From assembly GCA_910577045.1 (NCBI GenBank), contig CAJTLB010000004.1:124001-188000 (forward strand): a stretch of 64,000 nucleotides of DNA, written 5' to 3'. Below, one piece after another: positions 33,844 through 42,373 of this stretch; positions within the stretch are counted from its first letter, which is position 1; the number at the start of each line of letters is the position of its first letter. A program made the position numbers and the translations under genes. The stretch is from an uncultured Lachnospiraceae bacterium. Lineage in GTDB: Bacteria > Bacillota > Clostridia > Lachnospirales > Lachnospiraceae. Below the pieces are notes generated by a model. The model did no database searches. It worked only from the letters and a program-made list of their open reading frames with translations, and had not been told where the DNA came from.

Positions 33844-34680
33844 TTAGAATAATTCTCCTGTAAATACCGTTTCTGCTGGCCCTGTCATATAGACACAATT
33901 ATCCCCTGGATTCCAAAAAATACCCAGTTTTCCCCCTAAAAGCTCTATTTCCACTTTCCGTCCTGTATATCCATTTATAATCGCTGCTACCACGCTGGCA
34001 CACGCACCTGTGCCACAGGCAAGTGTCTCCCCACTTCCCCGTTCCCATACCCGCATTTTTAAATGGGCATTATCCTTTTTTTCTACAAATTCTGTATTAA
34101 TCCGATTTGGGAATTTTTTATAATTTTCAAATTTGGGCCCAAGGCTCTCTAAATCCAATTCCTTAATATTCTCTGTAAACACTACTGCATGGGGGTTCCC
34201 CATAGATAAGCAAGTCACTTGATATTCTTTTTGATCGATTATAATTGGAACCGCCTTTACCGGATTCTCTTCCAATAATACTGGAATCTGCCCTGGCACA
34301 AAAATTGGCTTACCCATATTCACTGTTACCATATCCACCTTGCCAGAAGCCTTATCTACTAAAAGATCCAATGTTTTTATCCCTGCCAAAGTTTCTACTG
34401 TAACTGTCTTTTTCTTTACAATGCCATTTTCATACACATATTTGCCAACACAACGGATTCCATTCCCGCACATCTCTGAACGGGAACCATCTGCGTTATA
34501 CATTGCCATTTCACAATCCGCAACTTTAGACGGTTTAATTAAAATAAGCCCGTCAGAACCAATGCCAAAATGCCTGTCACTTACCCGGATTGATAACTCT
34601 TCTGGATTCTCGACACGCTCCCTAAAACAATTTATATATACATAGTCATTTCCAATGCCATGCATTTTTGTAAATTTCAT
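33844..34680 (-). CDS. dapF: Diaminopimelate epimerase
   Basis: Converts LL- to meso-diaminopimelate for lysine and peptidoglycan synthesis. The 278-residue protein has MKFTKMHGIGNDYVYIN, the first catalytic cysteine in MYNADGSRSEMCGNGIRC (Cys about 71), and the second in GSGETLACGTGACASV (Cys about 222). Full length. It is transcribed toward the O-acylation cluster, 68 nt upstream. Confidence 0.95.
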   Translation of the reverse strand: MKFTKMHGIGNDYVYINCFRERVENPEELSIRVSDRHFGIGSDGLILIKPSKVADCEMAMYNADGSRSEMCGNGIRCVGKYVYENGIVKKKTVTVETLAGIKTLDLLVDKASGKVDMVTVNMGKPIFVPGQIPVLLEENPVKAVPIIIDQKEYQVTCLSMGNPHAVVFTENIKELDLESLGPKFENYKKFPNRINTEFVEKKDNAHLKMRVWERGSGETLACGTGACASVVAAIINGYTGRKVEIELLGGKLGIFWNPGDNCVYMTGPAETVFTGELF

Positions 34681-34791
34681 TCTATCTTAGTCCTTTCAAG
34701 CTACTCCATATACCTACAGATTCATTATATAGCCTATTTCAAAAAATCTCAATACAAAAGTTTATATTCTCTTAATTTTACAAATATGCTT

Positions 34792-34844
34792 CTTTTATCT
34801 TTTATCTTTTATCTTTTATCTTTTATCTTTTATCTTTTATCTTT
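34792..34844. repeat. 7-bp tandem repeat upstream of dapF
   Basis: Seven exact copies of CTTTTAT plus a partial eighth. It lies in the gap between the divergent dapF and Cys-rich genes, about 110 nt from the dapF start and 120 nt from the other. Such short exact arrays are slippage-prone. Nothing else was recognised in 34681-34950. Confidence 0.9.
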
Positions 34845-34966
34845 GAAATTATAACAAAGAACTTCTAAACAAACAAGCCTTCAAAAATTTCTTTTATTTT
34901 TGAGGAAACCAGACAAGTATAACTACATATTATAAACTGTAAATCAAATGTATGGAGGAATTAAAA

Positions 34967-35212
34967 ATGAGTGATTTAGCAGCAACAAATTGTGGAGGAA
35001 GTTGTGGATGTGGATGTGAAGGAGGAAACAATAGCTGTAACCTTTTGTTCCTTATTCTAATCCTTAGCTGCTGTGGTGGCTGGGGCGGCTCTTGTGGTGG
35101 TTCTTGTGGCGGCTCTTGTGGCTCCAACGGTTTTGGTGATTGCGGATGCCTTATTCTTATCCTGTTGCTTCTGTGTGGTGGCTTCGGCGGCGGATGTGGC
35201 TCTATCTGCTAA
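34967..35212 (+). CDS. Cysteine/glycine-rich small membrane protein
   Basis: An 81-residue protein starting MSDLAATNCGGSCGCGCEGG, then two hydrophobic runs (NLLFLILILSCC and CLILILLLLCGG) separated by a GGSCGGSCGGSCGS repeat, and ending GGGCGSIC. There are about 18 cysteines. ATG 34967 is chosen because GGAGGA lies 8 nt before it. It resembles Clostridia proteins labelled high-cysteine chorion-like, of unknown function. It could be a spore or cell-surface component, or a modified peptide; no maturation enzyme is nearby. A strong terminator follows. Confidence 0.75.
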   Translation: MSDLAATNCGGSCGCGCEGGNNSCNLLFLILILSCCGGWGGSCGGSCGGSCGSNGFGDCGCLILILLLLCGGFGGGCGSIC

Positions 35213-35246
35213 TTTCCCCAAAAACGATTTAGTACTTACTAAGTCA

Positions 35247-35271
35247 AATGGCCCGGCATTGCCGGGTCATT
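35247..35271 (+). terminator. Intrinsic terminator of the Cys/Gly-rich gene
   Basis: CCCGGC-ATT-GCCGGG, extended by AATG/CATT, is followed by TTTTAT. It lies 35 nt after the stop, just before a convergent small gene. Confidence 0.88.
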
Positions 35272-35272
35272 T

Positions 35273-35455
35273 TTATATGTCTGATTTATATACTTGCCGA
35301 TTTTGTATTTCTTCTCTTTCATTTCTTAAAGAAGCACAAAGCAATAAGGCAAGATAATTTTCTTGTTCTTTCCCACCCATCCCCTGTTTTTTCTTAATAC
35401 ATTCTTCGTCTATTCCATAAACAGTATTTCCATCTACATAAAGCCGGCGTTTCAC
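35273..35455 (-). CDS. Small conserved-looking hypothetical protein
   Basis: A 60-residue protein (MKRRLYVDGNTVYGIDEECIKKKQG...) with GTG start 35455 and a strong AGGAGGA site 7 nt upstream. No membrane segment. I do not recognise it. The good initiation site and lack of overlap with other genes support it as real. Confidence 0.55.
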   Translation of the reverse strand: MKRRLYVDGNTVYGIDEECIKKKQGMGGKEQENYLALLLCASLRNEREEIQNRQVYKSDI

Positions 35456-35572
35456 TGTTTTATCCTCCTAAAATACTTTTACTTCCAGTATATGTCTGCT
35501 CTTTCTTTCCTGTATCATACTTCTTTACTTTCTTTCATATAATAATGAAGAATAAAGAAAGGAACCCAAATT

Positions 35573-36049
35573 ATGGACACTTCAAAAGAAATGACTGATT
35601 TTGACGACTTAATATGTGATAATCACCTGCAAATGCTAAAAGCCGCCATCCCTTATATGCCTGCCTATGGACAGCAAATACTTTCGCTTTACACGAAAAG
35701 CCTAGAGCTTTCCAATACCATGCAGCTTCTTAGGAGGGCAGAAAGCCATACGGTTGGCATATGTTCTATTTCAGAAAACAAAAGAAATAGTACCGAACTA
35801 CTAAATGCTATTAAGAAATATTGTAATGACAGTGAACGGGAATTACTGGATTTATTTATGAACTTTTTCAGTGCCTTCCGCATGTACAATACTTACCGAG
35901 AACTCTTCCCTGGAGAAGCTTCTCCTGGTGACAAAGACCGTGCAGGCGGGGAAGCCTCTAACCCTATAGAGACTTTAAAAAATATGCTTTCCCCTGAGCA
36001 GAAAAATATGTTAGATACCTATTCTTCCTTGCTCTCTCCTGCAAAATAA
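35573..36049 (+). CDS. Hypothetical protein, first of a two-gene unit
   Basis: A 158-residue soluble, mostly helical protein (MDTSKEMTDFDDLICDNHLQMLKAAIPYMPAYGQQILSLYTKSLELSNTMQLLRR), preceded by AAAGAAAGGAACC. The C-terminal half is Pro/Gly-poor helix after a GEASPGDKDRAGGEAS linker, ending in LKNMLSPEQKNMLDTYSSLLSP. Not recognised. The next gene shares the same size class, helical character and Lys/Ser-rich tail, suggesting a pair. Confidence 0.65.
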   Translation: MDTSKEMTDFDDLICDNHLQMLKAAIPYMPAYGQQILSLYTKSLELSNTMQLLRRAESHTVGICSISENKRNSTELLNAIKKYCNDSERELLDLFMNFFSAFRMYNTYRELFPGEASPGDKDRAGGEASNPIETLKNMLSPEQKNMLDTYSSLLSPAK

Positions 36050-36083
36050 CAAACGATCCCAAAGAAAGGAGGTGCTATCTCAC

Positions 36084-36374
36084 TTGGATAATAGCTGGAT
36101 GAATAATCCTGCCTTTAAAGATATTAATCCTCAAAAACTTCTTTTATTAAATCAGCTTCTCGGACAGGCAAATTCCAAATCAAAGGAAGAATTAATCCCT
36201 TTCTTTATTGCAGCTTCTTCCAAAGCAAGCTCTATGGGAATGTCCTTTAATGACGATGAAACAGATGTTATTATTTCAGTCCTCACCGCAAATATGTCCG
36301 AGCAGGATAAAAGCCGTGTAGAAACTATCCGAAAGCTTTCCAAAATGCTTTCCCAACGCCAGACTAAAAAATAG
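36084..36374 (+). CDS. Hypothetical protein, second of a two-gene unit
   Basis: A 96-residue helical protein (MDNSWMNNPAFKDINPQKLLLLNQLLGQ..., then TDVIISVLTANMSEQDKSRVETIRKLSKMLSQRQ). The start is TTG 36084 with AAAGGAGGTG 9 nt upstream; GTG 36072 lies inside that site and is unlikely. It follows the previous stop by 34 nt and is closed by a strong terminator. Function unknown. Confidence 0.65.
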   Translation: MDNSWMNNPAFKDINPQKLLLLNQLLGQANSKSKEELIPFFIAASSKASSMGMSFNDDETDVIISVLTANMSEQDKSRVETIRKLSKMLSQRQTKK

Positions 36375-36386
36375 CCAAATATAGAA

Positions 36387-36441
36387 AATCCCTGTTATAT
36401 TGTTTTCAGCCATTTCTAATAGCTACAATATACCAGGGATT
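36387..36441. terminator. Bidirectional terminator between convergent genes
   Basis: AATCCCTG-TATATTGT (36387-36403, one bulge) pairs with ACAATATA-CAGGGATT (36425-36441) and is followed by A/T runs on both sides. It serves the 96-residue gene (plus) and the EamA gene (minus). Confidence 0.85.
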
Positions 36442-36471
36442 ATTTCTACAAAAATTATAAAATATTTCATC

Positions 36472-37329
36472 TTACAATAACATCAGTAATGTGCCGCTTG
36501 TAAGGATTATCAAACCAAGCATTGCTTTTTTCGAAAGTTCTTCTTTTAATACTACAACAGCAAAACCCACTGAAACTAAAATACTTAACTTATCAATAGG
36601 GGCCACTATACTTGCTGGCCCTTCTTTTAGCGCGCGGTAATAACAAAGCCATGATGCCCCTGTAGCAAGCCCCGATAAAATCAAATAATTCCAACTTTTT
36701 CTGTCAATCTTTTTTACTTCTCCTGCTTTCCCCAATAAAAATACTATAAGCCATGCCATTATTAACACTACAATTGTCCGAATAGCTGTCCCCAAATTAG
36801 AATCAATCTTTTGCATCCCAAGCTTGCCTAAAATAGAAGTAAGTGCTGCAAAAATAGCAGATAATGCCGCATAAATAAAATAACTGTTAGAACTCTTTTG
36901 AATGTCACTCTGCTTTTTCTGTATCATAAGATAAGTCCCTGCACCAATTAAAACTAACCCTACTAACTTTGGAAAAGAAACTGGTTCTTTTAAAAATAAA
37001 AATGCCATTAACATTGTAAGGATAATGCTAGACTTATCTATAGAAACCACCTTATTTACATCACCTAGCTGCAAGGCACGGAAATAACAAAGCCATGATG
37101 CCCCTGTTGTAACACCTGATAAAACCAACATTACATAGGTCTGCTTTTGAATATTGCCAATCGTTGGAAGGGCACCTGACAATGCCGCCATAATCCATGC
37201 AGACACAAGCACCACTATAGTACGTAGCGCAGTTGCCACATACGAATCTACTTTCTGTAACCCCATTTTAGCCAGAATTGACGTAATGCCTGCAAATACT
37301 GCAGAACCAACTGCATATAAAACCCACAT
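36472..37329 (-). CDS. EamA/DMT-family transporter
   Basis: A 285-residue drug/metabolite-transporter protein with ten membrane helices arranged as two EamA repeats. Repeat one starts VLYAVGSAVFAGITSILAKMGLQKVDSYVATALRTIVVLVSAW and repeat two FIYAALSAIFAALTSILGKLGMQKIDSNLGTAIRTIVVLIMAW, an obvious internal duplication. SWLCYFRALQLGDVNKVVSIDKSS and its second-half counterpart SWLCYYRALKEG mark the family. Substrate unknown. Confidence 0.92.
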   Translation of the reverse strand: MWVLYAVGSAVFAGITSILAKMGLQKVDSYVATALRTIVVLVSAWIMAALSGALPTIGNIQKQTYVMLVLSGVTTGASWLCYFRALQLGDVNKVVSIDKSSIILTMLMAFLFLKEPVSFPKLVGLVLIGAGTYLMIQKKQSDIQKSSNSYFIYAALSAIFAALTSILGKLGMQKIDSNLGTAIRTIVVLIMAWLIVFLLGKAGEVKKIDRKSWNYLILSGLATGASWLCYYRALKEGPASIVAPIDKLSILVSVGFAVVVLKEELSKKAMLGLIILTSGTLLMLL

Positions 37330-37375
37330 ATGCCCTCCATTCTAAAAATAAAGCTATATTCTTTATAAAACAAGA

Positions 37376-37423
37376 AAGCCCCCTGCTTATTCTATCCACT
37401 TATGGCTGAAAAACAGAAGGCTT
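37376..37423 (-). terminator. Terminator of the BIG2 surface protein gene
   Basis: AAGCCCCCTG (37376-37385) pairs with CAGAAGGCTT (37414-37423) through two G-T wobbles across a 28-nt loop. On the minus strand it is followed by TCTTGTTTTAT. It lies 40 nt after the stop of the large gene. Confidence 0.7.
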
Positions 37424-37462
37424 CCTTTATATAACCCTATTTTATTTATATTCTTTTCCTAA

Positions 37463-40400
37463 CTATTTTCTTAGCTTTTCTACATTCACTTCACAAGAAA
37501 CCAACTTTCCATTTACTCTTGCCACAACTTCTGTTGTACCTTCCCTACGCCCTGTTACTACGCCTCTTCTCGTTACAGTAGCAACACGTTTATTCCTAGA
37601 GAACCATGTTACCCCAGCATCTACGCCAGACAGTTGTAAATCAAAAGTATCATACTGTTCCAAAGTAACAGTATTGGCATTTAGCCCGAGCACTGTTATC
37701 GTAGAAGTCCCCTCTATCCCGCTTACACTGGAAACAGCAATAATCTGGCAAACACCTGGGCCTACTGCCCTCGCATTCCCATTATTATCAATGGTAACAA
37801 CAGAAGAATCACTGGATATCCAACGGATAGTCTCTGTTGTATTCCTTGGCTGCGTCCTTGCTGACAAAGTCCTTGTATCTCCTAATACCATTGTCGTCTC
37901 TGGAGTATTTACCTGCACACTAGTAGTAAGTATAATCGGCGTTACAATAACCGTACACTCTGCATATACCCCACTCCCGTCTGACGCGGTAGCACGGATC
38001 GTTGCTTCACCTTCTGCCACGCCTGTCACCAGCCCAAGGCTATCCACCCTAGCCACAGCGGCATTTGATGTCGTCCAATTTACACGTTGTACAGAAGCAT
38101 AAGAAGGCTCTACTGTATAGGTTAATTGATACGTATCCCTCTGCATAATACGGATAATACTCTGGTTTAATGTCAGTTTTGTCATTGGATCAATAACCGT
38201 TACCTTACAAGTTGCAAATACTTTCCCTTCATCCCGTGCTGTCGCTGTAATAGTGGCTGTACCAAGATTTACGCCATGGATATTCCCATCTGCATCTACA
38301 ATAACAATTGACTCATCACTTGATTTCCATAACAGCTTCTTTTGTGTTGCTGATGCTGGTACAATCGTAACTCCTATCTTTTTATTTGCTCCCTTTGCAA
38401 GATATATCTCTGTTTCAACAAAGGTAATCGATTCAATATCCTCTTGTACAGTAACAGTACACGTTGCCATTAGCCCTCGTTCTACTGTCCGTACCATAAT
38501 AATGGTAACGCCCCCCTTAACACCAGTGATTAAACCATTTTCATCCACAGTTGCAATGGATGGGTCTGCCGATTCAAAAGTAACCTCTTGGTTTAAAGAA
38601 TCACTTGGGCGTACAGTTGCTTTTAATAAATACTGCTCCCCTACGTCAATCGTAATTTCACGGGAATTTAAGGTTAAGCCAGAAACAGACTCAATAACAT
38701 TTACCGTACAAATCTCGGTTAGTTCTGGATTGTCGTTACTTGTAACAGTAATTTCTGCTACTCCCACTTTAAGTGCTGTTACTGTACCATCTTCATCTAC
38801 TGTAACAATACTTTCATCTGAAGAAGTATATGTTACACTTCTATCATTTGCTTCAACTGGAAGAACTTTTGCACTTAAATAAAAAATAGTACCTTTTTTT
38901 ACAGTGATATTATAATAATTTAATTCTATTCTTTCAGAAGGTACCAATACAGTAACAACACAACTTTCTCTTATACCATTTGAGGTAATTGCTGTAATCG
39001 TTACACTTCCTGCTGCAATACCAGTTACTAACCCAAAATTATCAACACTAGCTATTGATTCATCTGATGTTTCCCATCTTATAGAACGGTCTGTAGCATC
39101 AATTGGCTGCACATCAGCAATCAATTGAAGCGTTTCACCTACTTTTATTTTTGCATCTTTTAAATTTAATTCAAGAGTCAATACAGGCTTTTCTATAGTA
39201 ATAATACAAGTATCATTTATTAAAGGATTTCCTCCTACACTAGCTGTAATAATTGCTGTACCTGTAGCATGATAAGTTACAACACCTGTTTCAGAATCAA
39301 CACTTGCAATATTTGGATTTGAAGAAGTCCAAACAACAGATACTTCTTCATCTACAAAACCTTCTGGTTCCAAGGTATAACTTAATTCACATGTTCCATT
39401 TCCTTCTTCATCTAAATAATCTTTTACAACCTTATTTTCCCCTTCTATTTTTACTTTCTCGCCTTTAATTTTAATACCAGTAACTTCAGAGACTACACGT
39501 ATTGTAATAACAGCAATTTCTACTTGTGCTGTATCATTTGTTACTACAGCTACATAAGCTTCTCCAACGTTTAAACCTTTCACTTTTGCTTTTAAAATAT
39601 TGCCTGAAACTGTTTCTAACTCAATAATTTCATCTGCTATTACACCATCTTTATTCTTAAGAACCCATTTAATTTCATCTTCTGAAAAATTAGTTCCCTC
39701 TGAATCCAAAATTAATGTTAAATCTGTCATCCCACCAACTGGTATAATTGAATCTGGATCCGCTTGAATCTCTGCTCCCTTAATACCTGGTATAACTTCA
39801 ACTTCACAAGTTGCACTTACAGTTGTTCCATTAATTTCTTTTGTTCCTGTTATCTTTATAAACCTGCCACTTGGTTTTAAACCAGTAATAACTGTAGAAT
39901 TCTCACCATCTTCATGAGAAATAAATTCTTCTCCTCCATCTTCTACTGTCCATATTACATTAGTCCCATTATTAACAGTAGTATTTGCACTTAATGTAAA
40001 ACTTCCCCCTACTACAATTGTTTTCTTTGTTACATTTAAACTCATTGTATCTAAAATACGAATGTTGACTGGCTTTTCAAAAAAAGGGACTGTACTTGTT
40101 CCTTCATATACTTTACATACTACTTTAATATCATTTGTAGTACTCTTTTTACCAGTAATCTTTAAATAGGAATAATTATTAGCGTTAACTATTGATTGCC
40201 CTTCTGCTTCAAACACCTCATTTTTAAAGCCACCATTACTTGCTGTCAAATTTGTTCCACTTGAACTGCCATCCTCATATATCCATTCATATCGATATGA
40301 TTTTGAACCATTACTTACTACATTAGTGGATAGTGTAATACTACCTCCAACATTAATTACTTCTAAATCTCCAACTTTTTGCCTATTGCCAATACCCTTT

Positions 40401-41776
40401 AACAATGCCGGATTAACAGTAACTTTTACTATATCTTTCATTATATCTTCATAATTTCTAAACTCTTCATATCCTTCATGTATAGATACTGCTTCTAGAT
40501 CTACAACTCCATAATTATTTGCCTGAATTCCTGTATCTCTCCCAAGTATTAACACTTCGTTTCCATCAACTACTGTATCATATGTTTCAAATGCTTTCCA
40601 CGATAAAGAATTACCAGCATCATTTGAAATTTCTGTAAATGTATAATTCTGCCCATATTCTAATTCCATTTCCTTTAAAGTATCTGAACCTTTTTTTATT
40701 TCAGCCGCCACCATTACATCAAACGTTTTTTCTATGTAAAACTCACTTCTAGAATCACCATTTAAATAAATACGTGCTATTAAACGTACAAATCCACCTT
40801 TTTTTCCTGGTACGCTTATTTTATATGGCATAACAGAAACTCCATTCCATGTTGTTTCTACAGCACCAGGCTCCCCTACAGAAACAATTTTAGAAGACCG
40901 AGGCAAATCTGTATCTTTTGGAATAGCTGCACCTTTTTCACCGACTGGAGGCTGAAGCTCTATCTGATCATCTGTTTCCGCATCTGCATAAAACCAAAAT
41001 ATCTTACAAGAAGATATATCTGCATTATTTGCATACACTACACCTTCTTGATCTAAAGCTATTGATTCATCACTACCTAAATCACCAGTTTTCAAAGCTA
41101 AATAATTTTGTGCACTAGATTGCACACCATCATATAACATGAGTGGACTTCCTATATAAATCCTCCTACTTAATCTTAATTGTGTAGATTCTTCATAATA
41201 CTTAGTATCACCATCTTCTAAAAAAACTTGTGTTCCTCCACTTGTTACTTCATTATAACCAGTTGCGGTTATATTGACTGCAATAATACCAGCTGCATTA
41301 ACTGTAAATGCAAGCTTTTTTACTCCATCCGTTGAATTTCTTATTGGAGATACTTCTATAACCTTATCCGCATCTGTTTTCTCTTCTATGTTATAGTCCC
41401 ATTTAACTCTATCACATATACTGTTCCAGTCTCCTTCTACTTTACCATTTATAGATAAAAATGCTTCTACATAACCTGAGTTTACTGTTTGAAATCCACC
41501 ATCATCTTTTACTACCATATTCCACTGTACAGGAGAAAAACCATCTGGATCAGAAAAATCTATATCACCAGCTCCTTCATTCCCCCCATCATCTCGTCCT
41601 GTTCTAAACCAAATTTTCATTTGTCCTGTTAATGGCTCTCTTGTAGTTGTTTCTGTTTCTTGTGGTGATGTAACATTAGCTGCATCTGTTTTCTTCATTG
41701 TTCCACTTAAAAGTGGTGTCAACATAGCAAAAATTACTAAAACCACCCAAAACCTCTTTAACCGCAATCTTTTCAT
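37463..41776 (-). CDS. Large secreted protein with about eight BIG2 (Ig-like) repeats
   Basis: About 1,437 residues. A signal peptide (KRLRLKRFWVVLVIFAMLTPLLSG) leads to a unique N-terminal half with irregular Ig-like segments. The C-terminal half holds about eight BIG2 repeats, each with the pattern WxSSDxSIASVDxxGxVTGxxxGxATITA (for example DESIASVDNFGLVTG and AAVARVDSLGLVTGVAEG). No LPXTG, SLH or C-terminal membrane anchor is visible. ATG 41776 is chosen because CAGGAGG precedes it. Probably an adhesin or surface-layer-associated protein; anchoring is unknown. Nucleotide composition shifts to higher GC in the repeats. Confidence 0.88.
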   Translation of the reverse strand: MKRLRLKRFWVVLVIFAMLTPLLSGTMKKTDAANVTSPQETETTTREPLTGQMKIWFRTGRDDGGNEGAGDIDFSDPDGFSPVQWNMVVKDDGGFQTVNSGYVEAFLSINGKVEGDWNSICDRVKWDYNIEEKTDADKVIEVSPIRNSTDGVKKLAFTVNAAGIIAVNITATGYNEVTSGGTQVFLEDGDTKYYEESTQLRLSRRIYIGSPLMLYDGVQSSAQNYLALKTGDLGSDESIALDQEGVVYANNADISSCKIFWFYADAETDDQIELQPPVGEKGAAIPKDTDLPRSSKIVSVGEPGAVETTWNGVSVMPYKISVPGKKGGFVRLIARIYLNGDSRSEFYIEKTFDVMVAAEIKKGSDTLKEMELEYGQNYTFTEISNDAGNSLSWKAFETYDTVVDGNEVLILGRDTGIQANNYGVVDLEAVSIHEGYEEFRNYEDIMKDIVKVTVNPALLKGIGNRQKVGDLEVINVGGSITLSTNVVSNGSKSYRYEWIYEDGSSSGTNLTASNGGFKNEVFEAEGQSIVNANNYSYLKITGKKSTTNDIKVVCKVYEGTSTVPFFEKPVNIRILDTMSLNVTKKTIVVGGSFTLSANTTVNNGTNVIWTVEDGGEEFISHEDGENSTVITGLKPSGRFIKITGTKEINGTTVSATCEVEVIPGIKGAEIQADPDSIIPVGGMTDLTLILDSEGTNFSEDEIKWVLKNKDGVIADEIIELETVSGNILKAKVKGLNVGEAYVAVVTNDTAQVEIAVITIRVVSEVTGIKIKGEKVKIEGENKVVKDYLDEEGNGTCELSYTLEPEGFVDEEVSVVWTSSNPNIASVDSETGVVTYHATGTAIITASVGGNPLINDTCIITIEKPVLTLELNLKDAKIKVGETLQLIADVQPIDATDRSIRWETSDESIASVDNFGLVTGIAAGSVTITAITSNGIRESCVVTVLVPSERIELNYYNITVKKGTIFYLSAKVLPVEANDRSVTYTSSDESIVTVDEDGTVTALKVGVAEITVTSNDNPELTEICTVNVIESVSGLTLNSREITIDVGEQYLLKATVRPSDSLNQEVTFESADPSIATVDENGLITGVKGGVTIIMVRTVERGLMATCTVTVQEDIESITFVETEIYLAKGANKKIGVTIVPASATQKKLLWKSSDESIVIVDADGNIHGVNLGTATITATARDEGKVFATCKVTVIDPMTKLTLNQSIIRIMQRDTYQLTYTVEPSYASVQRVNWTTSNAAVARVDSLGLVTGVAEGEATIRATASDGSGVYAECTVIVTPIILTTSVQVNTPETTMVLGDTRTLSARTQPRNTTETIRWISSDSSVVTIDNNGNARAVGPGVCQIIAVSSVSGIEGTSTITVLGLNANTVTLEQYDTFDLQLSGVDAGVTWFSRNKRVATVTRRGVVTGRREGTTEVVARVNGKLVSCEVNVEKLRK

Positions 41777-41891
41777 CCGTCTAACCTCCTGATTATTCCT
41801 TTCTATCTTCACTTTACCTGAGATCCCTCTACAGATTATGTATTGTCCATTTTGTATGCCAACCCTCTAAACATACAAACTCACTTTCTCT

Positions 41892-41920
41892 ATTATAATT
41901 TATTTCGGTCAATTTTTCCA
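41892..41920 (-). promoter_or_regulatory. Probable promoter of the BIG2 protein gene
   Basis: On the minus strand TGGAAA (41920-41915) and a perfect TATAAT (41897-41892) are 17 nt apart, giving a leader of about 110 nt. The rest of the 41777-42373 gap is AT-rich, without recognisable genes or hairpins. Confidence 0.45.
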
Positions 41921-42308
41921 CTATTATTAGCAAATTTCATAAAAATGTAAAAAAGTACTAGTATTCCTAACCTAGTTTCCGCTTACTTCCTATTCTATTT
42001 TTGATATAAACAATAATAAAAAGCACATACCTTTCAGCATGTATCTAGTATTATTTTACTATTTCTTTAACTACTATTGTTTCAATTCAAAATTATAAAC
42101 TGTTACCATTGTTTCTCTAGATCACCCCCAATGTTCCCTTAGTCCTGCTATATGATACCTCAATAACTTTTTATAATAATCTATTTTTCGACTGCTTGGA
42201 GAAACTATTTCAATTCAGTCTGGCGCACCATTATTTCCACCAAAAAATACAACAAATGGAACAGCGAACATATTTCTACATCTTCTATTCCTAATGATAT
42301 TCTAGTAT

Positions 42309-42337
42309 TTGACAAATGTATCAATATAGTTTATACT
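42309..42337 (+). promoter_or_regulatory. Strong sigma-A promoter of the SIR2-STAND gene
   Basis: TTGACA (42309-42314), 17-nt spacer, TATACT (42332-42337). It lies 36 nt upstream of ATG 42374, which has an AAGGAGGAG ribosome binding site. Near-consensus strength implies constitutive expression, as expected for a sensor held ready. Confidence 0.8.
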
Positions 42338-42373
42338 AATAACTAAAATAGTAAATAATAAGGAGGAGCATAA

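Noticed and set aside
34930..35127. Proline/glutamine-rich open frame on the minus strand
   Set aside because: It is the antisense shadow of the GGSC repeat in the Cys/Gly-rich gene; no ribosome binding site.
37674..38882. Long plus-strand open frames opposite the BIG2 repeats
   Set aside because: Antisense shadows produced by the repeated codon pattern of the surface protein; no start signals.
41777..42373. Possible small RNA or gene in the 597-bp divergent gap
   Set aside because: Apart from the two promoters I see no stable hairpin, terminator or ribosome binding site within it.
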